Below, piece by piece: positions 23,418-31,151 of a stretch of DNA of 45,016 bases. The translations under genes were made by a program, and so were the position numbers. Origin of the DNA: Gammaproteobacteria bacterium (GTDB lineage: Bacteria; Pseudomonadota; Gammaproteobacteria; Pseudomonadales; Azotimanducaceae); contig JAPPGK010000026.1 of NCBI GenBank assembly GCA_028821405.1, positions 1-45,016 of the forward strand, written 5' to 3'. The number at the start of each line of letters is the position of its first letter. Position 1 is the first letter of the stretch. The notes beneath the pieces are model-generated. The model searched no databases and was not told the origin of the DNA. It saw only the letters and a list, made by a program, of their open reading frames with translations.

Positions 23418-25103
23418 ATGGCATACGACTTGGTCATCCGCAACGGCACGTTGGTGGACGGCACCGGCGCACCCCGCCGCCACGGCGACGTCGCCGTGCA
23501 GGGCGACCGCATCGTCGCCGTGGGGGACGTGAACGGCAAAGGCAAGCGGGAGATCGATGCCGCCGGCAAGATCGTCACGCCCGGATTCGTGGACATCCAC
23601 ACGCACTTGGACGCCCAGATCGCCTGGGATCCCATCGCCTCGTCGTCCTGCTACCACGGCGTCACGTCCGTGGTCATCGGCAACTGCGGCGTCACCTTCG
23701 CACCCTGCAAGCCCGAGGACCGCGGCTACCTGGCGGAGATGATGGAGTCCGTCGAGGACATCCCCAAGGAGTCCATCAACGCCGGCCTGCCTTGGGACTG
23801 GGAAACCTACGGCGAGTATCTCGAATCCATCGACCGAATGGACAAGGGCGTCAACGTGGGCGGCATGGTCGGCCACTGCGCGGTGCGCATCCACGCCATG
23901 GGCGAGCGCAGCCTCGACGAAGAACCGGCAACCGACGACGACGTGGCCAGGATGTGCGATCTCGTCGACGAAGCCATCGGCGCCGGCGCCTTGGGCTTCT
24001 CGACGTCCCGGACGTTCCTGCACAAGGTGCCGGACGGCCGCTACGTGCCCGGTACCCACGCCGACCCCAGCGAGCTATTGGCCATCGGCCGAGTGCTGGG
24101 ACGCCGCGGCAAGGGCGTCTTCGAAGGCGCGCTCCGGATCGGCGAACGGGACCGCGAAGAACACCTCCCGAAGACCCGCGCCGAGATCGGCTGGGTGGGT
24201 CAACTATCCAGGGAGAACAACGTCCGCGTCACCTTCGGCCTCGCCCAGAGCTATCGGCGGCCGGATCTCTACCGGCGCGTCATCGGCTTCGCGGAAGAGG
24301 AAAACGCCAAGGGCGCCCAACTTCGCCCGCAGACCAGTTCCCGGGGCATCGGCGGCTTGTTCGGCCTCGATCACCGAACGCCGTTCCACGGCACCCCGGC
24401 TTGGCGCGAACTCGCCGCACGCCCGTTCGACCAACGCCTGGCGGCCTTGGAGGACGAGTCGTTCCGCGCCCGCCTGCTCGAACTCGAAGCGCCGCCCGTG
24501 ATCGACTTGGAGAACGCCTACATCCTGACCGACGACGATCTCGACTACGTCCACGACCGCTCCCGGACACTCGCCGCGTACGCCGAACGCACCGGCCAGA
24601 CCGAGGTCGCGGCGTTTGTCGAACTGAACCGCAAGCACCGGGGTCGCGTCCAGATCTGGCATCCAGGCCTCAACCAGTCCATGGACGCCATCGAGGAGAT
24701 GATCACCAACCCCACCGTCGCCATGGGCCTCGGCGACTCCGGCGCCCACGTCGGCCAGATCATGGACGCCAGTTCGCCGACTTGGCTGCTGTCCTACTGG
24801 GTCAAGACCCGAGGCGTCATGAGCCTGGAAGAGGCCATCCGTGGCTGGACCAGCGACACCGCCGCCATCTTCGGCATCGAGGACCGGGGCGTACTGCGCG
24901 AAGGTGCCTACGCCGACATCAACGTCATCGACTTCGACAACCTGGCGATGGAACTGCCGGAGTACAAGCACGACTTCCCTGCCGGCGCCGGTCGATTCGT
25001 GCAGCGCGGACGCGGCTACGAACAGGTGATCGTCAACGGCCAGGTGTTCATGGAACACGGCGAACACACGGGGGCGTTGGCAGGCCGGACGTTGCGATCG
25101 TAG
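23418..25103 (+). CDS. N-acyl-D-amino-acid deacylase (amidohydrolase)
   Basis: 561 residues of the D-aminoacylase/dihydroorotase-like amidohydrolases, hydrolysing N-acyl-D-amino acids or similar amides. HTHLDAQ (His61, His63) is the first metal motif; VVIGNCGVTFAPC carries the Cys typical of the D-aminoacylase bridging ligand; GLGDSGAHVGQIMDAS holds the late Asp. The N- and C-terminal beta-sandwich parts (TLVDGTGAPRRHGDVAV; ADINVIDFDNL) are intact. ATG 23418 gives the family N-terminus; no strong Shine-Dalgarno site is seen. It follows the CmcJ-like gene closely. The stop TAG (25101-25103) is inside a palindromic repeat. A decayed partial copy lies at 25903-26242. Confidence 0.92.
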   Translation: MAYDLVIRNGTLVDGTGAPRRHGDVAVQGDRIVAVGDVNGKGKREIDAAGKIVTPGFVDIHTHLDAQIAWDPIASSSCYHGVTSVVIGNCGVTFAPCKPEDRGYLAEMMESVEDIPKESINAGLPWDWETYGEYLESIDRMDKGVNVGGMVGHCAVRIHAMGERSLDEEPATDDDVARMCDLVDEAIGAGALGFSTSRTFLHKVPDGRYVPGTHADPSELLAIGRVLGRRGKGVFEGALRIGERDREEHLPKTRAEIGWVGQLSRENNVRVTFGLAQSYRRPDLYRRVIGFAEEENAKGAQLRPQTSSRGIGGLFGLDHRTPFHGTPAWRELAARPFDQRLAALEDESFRARLLELEAPPVIDLENAYILTDDDLDYVHDRSRTLAAYAERTGQTEVAAFVELNRKHRGRVQIWHPGLNQSMDAIEEMITNPTVAMGLGDSGAHVGQIMDASSPTWLLSYWVKTRGVMSLEEAIRGWTSDTAAIFGIEDRGVLREGAYADINVIDFDNLAMELPEYKHDFPAGAGRFVQRGRGYEQVIVNGQVFMEHGEHTGALAGRTLRS

Positions 25104-25124
25104 GGGACGCCCTTGTGGCGTCCC
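25100..25124 (+). repeat. GTAG-palindrome repeat, copy 6, supplies a stop codon
   Basis: GTAG, then GGGACGCC-CTTGT-GGCGTCCC, a perfect 8-bp stem. TAG (25101-25103) is the stop of the D-amino-acylase gene. The decayed copy of that gene lacks the repeat and ends in TAA, suggesting the repeat arrived after duplication or was lost from one copy. Confidence 0.85.
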
Positions 25125-25209
25125 GAACCGCGTCGACAACGACGCGCCTTCGCGACGCTGTGCGTCAGGACGCCCTCTTGGCGCGAACGGCGCTCTTAGC
25201 GGGCTGGCA

Positions 25210-25608
25210 TCACATATCGACGCGGTCCCGGAACCAAACTGCCAGGTCCGCTTCGCCCATCGAGCCCGCTGCGACCGCCTCCATGGTTCGGATAGCATCC
25301 GCCGGCTCGAACTCGATTCGGTAGTCGTTGTCGGCGAGGAAGAGCCTTGCGGCAACCCAGCCGGTGCGCTTGTTGCCATCGACGAAGCCGTGGTTTTTCG
25401 CGAGCCCGAACGCATAGGCAGCGGCGAGGTCAGCCGCATCAGGATCGGCGTAACTCGCCAAGTTGATGGGCCTTGCCAGTGCGCTTTCGATCACACCGAG
25501 ATCGCGGATTCCATCCGCGCCGCCGTGCTCGTCGATCTGTCTCTCGTGGATGGCTTGCACGACTTCGAACCCGATCCCGCGCCAATCCGACGATCCAGGA
25601 TCGTTCAC
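25210..25608 (-). CDS. doc: Doc-family toxin (death-on-curing)
   Basis: 132 residues of the Fic/Doc fold. The catalytic loop NHGFVDGNKRTG (His73 to Thr82) matches the Doc form HxFxDGNKR, with Lys instead of Gly, which in phage P1 Doc directs phosphorylation of EF-Tu at the ribosome. All key residues are present, so it is probably active. The start is GTG 25608, overlapping the antitoxin TGA (GTGA), so it is translationally coupled and made after the antitoxin. The operon is likely autorepressed through the palindrome at 25847-25868. It sits between a full D-amino-acylase gene and that gene's decayed copy. Confidence 0.92.
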   Translation of the reverse strand: MNDPGSSDWRGIGFEVVQAIHERQIDEHGGADGIRDLGVIESALARPINLASYADPDAADLAAAYAFGLAKNHGFVDGNKRTGWVAARLFLADNDYRIEFEPADAIRTMEAVAAGSMGEADLAVWFRDRVDM

Positions 25609-25832
25609 TTCGAGAGGGCCCGGAGCACCTCTCGGTCGTCGTGCATGATTTCCTCGGCCAGCGCCATCTGACGGGCGAACTCGGGATCGTACGGGGTCAG
25701 TCGGTAGCCACCGCCCGGCGCTTCGGTCAGGAAGAGCGTGTCGCCCTTGCGGACCTTGAGTCGGGCCATGGCTTCCTTCGTCAGAATGACGCCCGACGAC
25801 GAGCCGACTGTCGTTATCTTGAACGCGAGCAT
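25605..25832 (-). CDS. AbrB/MazE-type antitoxin of the Doc module
   Basis: 75 residues. The N-terminal half is a SpoVT-AbrB swapped-hairpin DNA-binding domain: MLAFKITTVGSSSGVILTKE followed by AMARLKVRKGDTLFLTE. The C-terminal RQMALAEEIMHDDREVLRALSK is a helix expected to cover the toxin. Doc is more usually paired with Phd, but AbrB-type partners are known. ATG 25832 is chosen over the longer frame to 26087, because the extra part runs through the promoter palindrome and antisense to the pseudogene. Only a weak purine stretch precedes it. It probably represses its own operon by binding the perfect palindrome 15 bp upstream. Confidence 0.88.
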   Translation of the reverse strand: MLAFKITTVGSSSGVILTKEAMARLKVRKGDTLFLTEAPGGGYRLTPYDPEFARQMALAEEIMHDDREVLRALSK

Positions 25833-25846
25833 GTCAGGTCCATCAG

Positions 25847-25868
25847 CTATATAACGAGTGTTATATAG
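25847..25868. promoter_or_regulatory. Perfect palindromic operator of the AbrB-Doc operon
   Basis: CTATATAAC (25847-25855) and GTTATATAG (25860-25868) are exact inverted 9-mers around GAGT, an AT-rich island in GC-rich DNA. It lies 15 bp before the antitoxin ATG and contains TATA-type -10 material, so repressor binding would block the promoter. Confidence 0.7.
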
Positions 25869-25902
25869 AGCTGCGTTGCGAACGGAAGACCGATCGCGTA
25901 CG

Positions 25903-26242
25903 CGCCTTGGCGGACGCGTGGTTCCGCGCCCGCCTGCTCGAACTCGAAGCGCCGCCCGTGATCGATTTGGTGAACGCCTACACCCTGACCGACTACGTCC
26001 ACGACCGCTTCCGAACGTTGGCCGCGTTACGCCGAACGCACCGGCCAGACCGAGGTCGCGGCGTTCGTCGAACTGAACCGCAAGCACCGGGGTCGGGTAC
26101 AGATCTGGTATCCGGACCTCGACCAGTCCAAGGACGCCGTCGAGTAGATGATCCCCAGCCCCAGGTGAACGTCAACGGCGAAGTGTCCATGGAGCATGGC
26201 GAACACACGGCGGCGTTGGCGGGCGGAAAATTGGGCAGCTAA
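25903..26242 (+). pseudogene. Decayed partial copy of the D-amino-acylase gene
   Basis: Closely matches 24444-24716 and then 25030-25103 of the intact gene, for example the shared TTCCGCGCCCGCCTGCTCGA. Relative to the parent there is a 12-base deletion (GACGACGATCTC missing after CTGACC), a one-base insertion (GCGTTACGCC for GCGTACGCC near 26026) shifting the frame, a TAG in the homologous frame at 26144, and a loss of about 310 bp between the two matching parts. The N-terminal metal motifs are absent, so no enzyme can be made. It implies a past tandem duplication, with the AbrB-Doc module now between the copies. Confidence 0.9.
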
Positions 26243-26302
26243 CGAACCCCGCCTCAGAAACGATCGGTCCCTCCCGACGTGTCCCCGCCACTACGTGAGG
26301 AC

Positions 26303-26327
26303 GTAGGGGCCGCCCTTGTGGCGGCCC
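26303..26327 (+). repeat. GTAG-palindrome repeat, copy 7
   Basis: Identical over 25 bp to the minus-strand copy at 18266-18290. It lies 60 bp after the D-amino-acylase remnant and is the last copy in the window; none is found in the defence region to the right. Confidence 0.85.
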
Positions 26328-26374
26328 GCATTGTGGGTCCACGCACCCGGTGTGGTCCGGCGAAGACCGCCTCT

Positions 26375-26408
26375 TTCGGACCTCCCGCCATTTCGGACCT
26401 CCCGCCAT
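26375..26408 (+). repeat. 17-bp exact tandem duplication
   Basis: TTCGGACCTCCCGCCAT occurs twice in direct succession (26375-26391, 26392-26408). The last T of the second unit is the first base of the tRNA promoter -35 box. Confidence 0.85.
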
Positions 26409-26435
26409 TGACACCCCAAGGGGCCACGCTAAGAT
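26408..26435 (+). promoter_or_regulatory. Strong sigma-70 promoter of the tRNA genes
   Basis: Consensus -35 TTGACA (26408-26413), 16-bp spacer, -10 TAAGAT (26430-26435). The transcript would start about 12 bp before tRNA-Val. Confidence 0.8.
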
Positions 26436-26453
26436 ACGCGTCCCCTTGATACG

Positions 26454-26529
26454 GGGTGTTTAGCTCAGTTGGGAGAGCGACGGCCTTACAAGCCGTAGGT
26501 CGCAGGTTCGAGCCCTGCAACACCCACCA
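26454..26529 (+). tRNA. tRNA-Val (anticodon UAC)
   Basis: 76 nt with encoded CCA. The acceptor stem GGGTGTT pairs with AACACCC (26519-26525), followed by A-CCA. The anticodon stem ACGGC/GCCGT encloses loop CTTACAA with anticodon TAC at 26487-26489. The D arm (AGCTCAGTTGGGAGAGC) and T arm (GCAGGTTCGAGCCCTGC) are standard. Confidence 0.96.
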
Positions 26530-26530
26530 C

Positions 26531-26607
26531 GGAGCGGTAGTTCAGCTGGTTAGAATACCGGCCTGTCACGCCGGGGGTCGCGGGTTCGAGTCCCGTCCGC
26601 TCCGCCA
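26531..26607 (+). tRNA. tRNA-Asp (anticodon GUC)
   Basis: 77 nt with encoded CCA, one base after tRNA-Val and surely co-transcribed. The acceptor GGAGCGG pairs with CCGCTCC (26597-26603), discriminator G, CCA. The anticodon loop CTGTCAC gives GTC. The T arm CGCGGGTTCGAGTCCCGTCCG region is standard. Nothing resembling its 3' end recurs elsewhere in the window. Confidence 0.96.
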
Positions 26608-26946
26608 ATTATCTAAATAAATACAATACGTTAGGATATTGTGGCCCAACCCGTACGCCAGTCTTGGGCGGCTTGGGCGAGGAGTCCTTGTTGATTGCGG
26701 TCTAGATTGAGTGCGACGAGCGGCATGCCACGGCGGCGTTCGCGCGGTCGGTCACGCGCATCTTGGAGCATGTGAGGCGTGATCCCAGAGGCGCTCGAGC
26801 GTGAATGCTCCCTTACGCCGGCCACTGGATCGAGGAGGTCGGTGCCGAAGCGTTGTCGATCGCGGCATGCGTGACGGTCCGCAGGTCGAGGGGGGCGGTA
26901 GCTTGTTGCGGGGAGAGTGCAAACGGGCCAGTGAGGTGTTGATGGC
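26608..26946. other. Non-coding gap after the tRNA genes
   Basis: About 340 bp. The first 35 bp (ATCTAAATAAATACAATACG) are strikingly AT-rich; the rest is GC-rich with several in-frame stops and no convincing protein in any frame. No integrase, direct repeat of the tRNA end or terminator with T-run is visible. Confidence 0.5.
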
Positions 26947-29922
26947 ATGGAGGACAGCGTGTTGAAGGCTGGCAATCGCGGCTCGGTCTGGCGTCGATGG
27001 GAGCCGCACATCCACACGCCAGGTACGGTGTTGGAGGACAGATTCCCCAAGGAGAACGGATGGGAGTTGTACCTGGATGCTCTGGAAGCCGTGTCGCCTC
27101 GGATTCGGGCGATCGGCGTCACGGACTATTGCATCACCAGATCTTACGAGCGGATGAGGGAGGAGAAAGAGAAAGGGCGCCTGAAGGAATGCGAGTTGCT
27201 TTTTCCGAATGTGGAACTACGCCTAAAGGTCGGGACGGTCAAGGGAAACTTCGTCAACATCCATCTTCTGGTTAGTCCCGAGGATCCGAGGCACGTGGAG
27301 GAACTCAACCGGTTTCTCGGCCGACTGTCCTTCGCCGCCTTCGACGACGAGTTCACATGTACGCCTTCGGAGTTGGCGCGGCTGGGACGGCGCTTCGCCG
27401 GTGAAGAACTCGACGAAGAGGCGGCCCTGAAACAAGGAGTCATGCAGTTCAAGGTGTCGCTGGACAATCTGCTGGAAACGTACCGCAACATCGAGTGGGC
27501 TCAAGCGAACATCGTGATCGCGGTAGCTGGAACAGCGGATGGCACTTCGGGCGTGAAGGACGCGGCTGACGCGACGCTGCGACAGGAAATCGATAAGGCC
27601 GCGCACGTGATTCTCGCGTCAAGCTTGAAACAGCGGGACTATTGGCTCGGGAACGGAGCTGCAAGCCTTACTGAGCTTCAGGAGAGATACGGTGGACCGA
27701 AGCCTTGTATCTGGGGTAGTGACGCGCACGATCTCAAGAGAGTCGGAAAGCCTGCGGAAGATCGGTTTTGCTGGTTGAAGGGATTGGCGGCGTTCGACAC
27801 GCTGCGCCAAGCGTATCGCGTGCCGGAACGTGCCTACGTCGGTTCGGCCCCGCCGTCCTGGATGGCTGGATCGCAAGTGATCGACCAGGTACGCATCGAA
27901 AACGCGCCTTGGATCAAGACACCTGTTTTGGATCTGAACGCGGGGTTGACGGCGGTCATCGGCGGGCGGGGGTCCGGCAAGACAGCGCTGGTGGACGCGA
28001 TAGCGGCCGGTTGCGGCTCCTACGAGGAGTCCGAAGGGAATCCGTCCTTTCTCGCCCGGGCGAAGGAACACCTCTCGGGATCGCAGGTAGTTGTGAAGTG
28101 GCGGAGTGGCGAGGCTTCGCACGGGCGGGCGCTCGATGCACCCGGGGATCGATCGTCGGACGCTCATCCGCGTGCGCGGTATCTTTCGCAGCAGTTCGTT
28201 GAGGATCTCTGCTCCGTCGAGGGTATGCCGAAGCTGATCGCGGAGATCGAGCGGGTGATCTTCGAAGCCCACCCGTCGCTGGAACGCGAAGGAGCCTTCG
28301 ACTTCGGCGAGCTGCTCGAACGCCGGGCGGGAGGCCATCGTGACACGCGATCCTTGGAAGAATCCGCCTTGGCTAACGTCTCGGACCAGATCGGGATCGA
28401 GATGGAGAAGGCGCGGGAGGTCAACCAGCTCCAGGCGAAGATCGACGAGAAGGAAAAGCTGGTCGCGCGCTACGAAAAGGACCGCAACGCGCTGTTGCCG
28501 AAGGGAGACAAGAAGACGAGCGAGTGGCTTCAGGAGCTTGTCGCCGCCGCTGAAAAGGTACGCGGCTACCTCAGAGCTCTCGGGAATCGAAGGGCGTCTA
28601 TCGTCCGGGTCGAGAACGAGATCAGGGACTTGCGTCAGAACCGGGCACCCGAGGGGCTCCGGGTCATGAAGGAGAACTACAAGAACCTGGGCTTCAACGA
28701 GGCCGAGTGGGAGCGTTTCCTCCTCGAATACGTTGGTGACGTGGACGGCGTCGTGACGGCAAAGTCCAAGGAAGTCGAGAAGAGCACGAATGAATGGAAG
28801 GGGAAGAAGCCTGCTGCCGCGTTGGACGGAAGCGGGGCGTTCCTAGCAAAAGGGTCCGATCTAGCGCGGACACCGCTTGCCGTCCTCGAAGCAGAGATCG
28901 AGAGAGTGGAGCAGCTCGTGGCTGCGGACAGGGAAAGCGCCCGCAAGGTCGCCGCAGTGTCCAAACGGATCGCTGAAGAGAGGAACGCGATCGCGAGCTT
29001 GAGGGAGAGGCACGCCGACTGTAAGGGCGCGCGGGGAAGGGCGGAGATGCTGGTTGGCGAACGTGAGGAAGGCTACATTCGAGTCTTCGATGCCCTGCTT
29101 GCGGAAGAAGGCGTGCTGAACGAGCTGTACGCGCCTCTGGTTCGGCGCCTAACCGAGGCGGGCGGCACGCTGGGGAAGCTCTCGTTCTCCGTGACCAGGG
29201 TGGCCGACGTGCGAACGTGGGCAAAGCAAGGCGAGGACGAGCTGTTTGATCTCAGGGGAGGCCCTTTCAAAGGCATCGGGTCACTGGAGAAGGAGGCAAA
29301 CAACATGCTCAGGGACGCCTGGCGGACAGGCGACTCGAAGACGGTTTCCGAAGCCATGGCCGCGTTTCGCGACAAGCACCAGGATGCACTTCTCGAGAAG
29401 GCTCCGTACCCACGCTCGGATCGCAAAAAATATCGACCGTGGTCAAGGCGTTTCGCGCAATGGCTTTACAGCACGAATCACATCTCGCTTGAGTACGGCA
29501 TCAGGTACGACGGAATCGAGCTGGAGAAGCTATCACCGGGCACGCGGGGAGTCGTCCTAGTGCTTCTCTACCTCGCGCTCGACGATGGCGATGATCGACC
29601 GTTAATCATTGATCAACCGGAAGAGAACCTAGATCCGAAATCAATCTATGACGAACTGGTTCCGTTGTTTGAGGAAGCGAAGAAGAAACGACAGGTGATT
29701 ATGGTTACGCACAATGCGAACCTTGTCGTCAATACGGACGCGGACCAGATCGTGGTCGCGCATGCTGGGCCGCAGCCGGTGGAAGGGCTGCCCGCGTTCA
29801 CCTATAGGAGCGGCGGCTTGGATGAGGAGGACATCCGCAAGGTGGTGTGCGACATCCTTGAAGGCGGGGAGAGAGCCTTCAGAGATCGTGCCCGTCGGCT
29901 CAGGATCTCGTTGGAACGGTAA
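26947..29922 (+). CDS. TrlF-like ATPase: PHP domain fused to SMC/ABC-type ATPase
   Basis: 991 residues. The N-terminus is a PHP phosphoesterase domain: WEPHIHTPG (His21, His23), GVTDYC, NIHLLV and WGSDAHD. It is followed by an SMC/RecN-like ATPase: Walker A VIGGRGSGKTALVDAI (about 337-352), Q-loop YLSQQFVEDL, a long charged coiled coil (about 470-720), signature KLSPGTRGVVLVLLYLAL, Walker B PLIIDQPEENLDP (about 884-896) and an H-loop VTHNANL. This architecture is known as the TrlF family AAA-like ATPase, often found with defence genes; the mechanism is not established. ATG 26947 puts HxH close to the N-terminus as in the family. The next gene begins 47 bp downstream and encodes a nuclease-like protein, probably its partner. 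Confidence 0.88.
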   Translation: MEDSVLKAGNRGSVWRRWEPHIHTPGTVLEDRFPKENGWELYLDALEAVSPRIRAIGVTDYCITRSYERMREEKEKGRLKECELLFPNVELRLKVGTVKGNFVNIHLLVSPEDPRHVEELNRFLGRLSFAAFDDEFTCTPSELARLGRRFAGEELDEEAALKQGVMQFKVSLDNLLETYRNIEWAQANIVIAVAGTADGTSGVKDAADATLRQEIDKAAHVILASSLKQRDYWLGNGAASLTELQERYGGPKPCIWGSDAHDLKRVGKPAEDRFCWLKGLAAFDTLRQAYRVPERAYVGSAPPSWMAGSQVIDQVRIENAPWIKTPVLDLNAGLTAVIGGRGSGKTALVDAIAAGCGSYEESEGNPSFLARAKEHLSGSQVVVKWRSGEASHGRALDAPGDRSSDAHPRARYLSQQFVEDLCSVEGMPKLIAEIERVIFEAHPSLEREGAFDFGELLERRAGGHRDTRSLEESALANVSDQIGIEMEKAREVNQLQAKIDEKEKLVARYEKDRNALLPKGDKKTSEWLQELVAAAEKVRGYLRALGNRRASIVRVENEIRDLRQNRAPEGLRVMKENYKNLGFNEAEWERFLLEYVGDVDGVVTAKSKEVEKSTNEWKGKKPAAALDGSGAFLAKGSDLARTPLAVLEAEIERVEQLVAADRESARKVAAVSKRIAEERNAIASLRERHADCKGARGRAEMLVGEREEGYIRVFDALLAEEGVLNELYAPLVRRLTEAGGTLGKLSFSVTRVADVRTWAKQGEDELFDLRGGPFKGIGSLEKEANNMLRDAWRTGDSKTVSEAMAAFRDKHQDALLEKAPYPRSDRKKYRPWSRRFAQWLYSTNHISLEYGIRYDGIELEKLSPGTRGVVLVLLYLALDDGDDRPLIIDQPEENLDPKSIYDELVPLFEEAKKKRQVIMVTHNANLVVNTDADQIVVAHAGPQPVEGLPAFTYRSGGLDEEDIRKVVCDILEGGERAFRDRARRLRISLER

Positions 29923-29969
29923 GGCGTGAAGGCAGGCGGACTGAAAAGTAGCCGTTGAGGAACCCGAAT

Positions 29970-31151
29970 ATGTCGTACAGATACGCGTTTACGAGGATCG
30001 TGGATCCGGGAGCCGGGACCGATGTGGTGGAAGTCGGACTGTTCAATCTTTGGTGGGCGGCGGTTTCCGCGGCCGAGGAGACCATTCAGGGCAGTCCGCT
30101 CGCAGCGGCCTGGCTGAGACTCTTCGAAGGCCACCTGAGTCAGATCGATAGGTCGGAATTGCGTTGGGCGGGAGACTTGGCGGAAAGTGCGGAGATGCGT
30201 CGGGCCTACTCGGCGCTGTACGGCCGCTTCTTCGGGCGTGCGTTCCTCGCGAGCCGATTCGGGTTCGAGGACTTCATTCCGCTTCAATCCGACCGGACGC
30301 CGGTGGGGAATGTGGCAGAGGTGATCCGAGTGAAGCGGGGGGACGTTCCGGACTGGATCGCTTGGGATCCGGGTTCGCGGTCGTACGTGATCGCGGAGGC
30401 GAAGGGAAGACTGGGCGGTAACTTGCGGGGGTACCTGTCGCAGACGCCCGCGTGCATAACGTCGGGCAAGGCGCAGTTCCAGCGGGTTGAGGTACGGGAC
30501 GCGCACCGTAGGACAATCGCGACGACGAACTGGGTGGCGGCGAACCTTTGGTGTACGGACAGGCGCGGACGTGGGCCGGTGTGTCTGCTCTGGGACCCGA
30601 ACGGGGAAGGGGAACAGCTGCTCGAGGAGGAGGTTCTGCAACATGCGGCGGCTGTCCGCAGACAGCGCGTAGGCAACATCGCGGCGGCACTCGGCCACCC
30701 GGGGTTCCCCGATGGAAGCACAGCGCCGGGGGGCCGGATCGTTCGCGTCGCAGCGGTGCCGTCGGAGCCGCCGGAGGCGGACGAAGTGCGGGCGGTTCCG
30801 CAAGGATTGGGTGACGAACGGCTCTTTCTGGGGAAGGATGTGGAGCCGGTTGGGGTAGCGCGTCGCGAGGCCGAACCGAGTTCCCGGGAGAGGCATGAGG
30901 ACGCGTACGTTGCGGCGGTCATGACTCGCTTCGGGATTGCGCCGATCGTCGATCAACTAGGATTCGAGGCGGCGCTTCGGGCGCAGGACCGGGCCGGATC
31001 TGGGGAGCCGACGTTGATCTACGGGATCAGTGCGGGTGCGCTGGCCGGCCCGGAAGCCGACAGGCGAGGTTGGTTGTCTGGCGGAGGAATCGTGTCCCGT
31101 GACGGCGCGGGTTTGTTCGACATCACGCAGGTGGAGATCGGTGAGGTTTGA
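29970..31151 (+). CDS. PD-(D/E)XK-nuclease-like partner of the TrlF-like ATPase
   Basis: 393 residues, no family recognised as a whole. Near the middle a PD-(D/E)XK-type site is visible: VPDWIAWD with Asp128 and YVIAEAKGRL with Glu143 and Lys145, 14 residues apart, as in many restriction and defence nucleases. The upstream helical part (residues 20-100) includes WWAAVSAAEE and a Gly/Phe/Arg-rich YGRFFGRAFLASRFG. The C-terminal about 150 residues are of unknown fold. ATG 29970 is preferred over the in-frame TTG at 29955 because GAGG lies 9-10 nt before it. It follows the PHP-ATPase gene on the same strand, so the ATPase may be the sensor and this the DNA-cutting effector (inference). Confidence 0.7.
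   Translation: MSYRYAFTRIVDPGAGTDVVEVGLFNLWWAAVSAAEETIQGSPLAAAWLRLFEGHLSQIDRSELRWAGDLAESAEMRRAYSALYGRFFGRAFLASRFGFEDFIPLQSDRTPVGNVAEVIRVKRGDVPDWIAWDPGSRSYVIAEAKGRLGGNLRGYLSQTPACITSGKAQFQRVEVRDAHRRTIATTNWVAANLWCTDRRGRGPVCLLWDPNGEGEQLLEEEVLQHAAAVRRQRVGNIAAALGHPGFPDGSTAPGGRIVRVAAVPSEPPEADEVRAVPQGLGDERLFLGKDVEPVGVARREAEPSSRERHEDAYVAAVMTRFGIAPIVDQLGFEAALRAQDRAGSGEPTLIYGISAGALAGPEADRRGWLSGGGIVSRDGAGLFDITQVEIGEV

Noticed and set aside
24204-25439. 411-codon minus-strand open frame
   Set aside because: It is antisense to the D-amino-acylase gene, and its sequence lacks any domain; the plus-strand frame carries all metal motifs.
26631-27122. Possible transposase or integrase remnant after the tRNA genes
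   Set aside because: Minus-strand frames there have no recombinase motifs and overlap the start of the PHP-ATPase gene.
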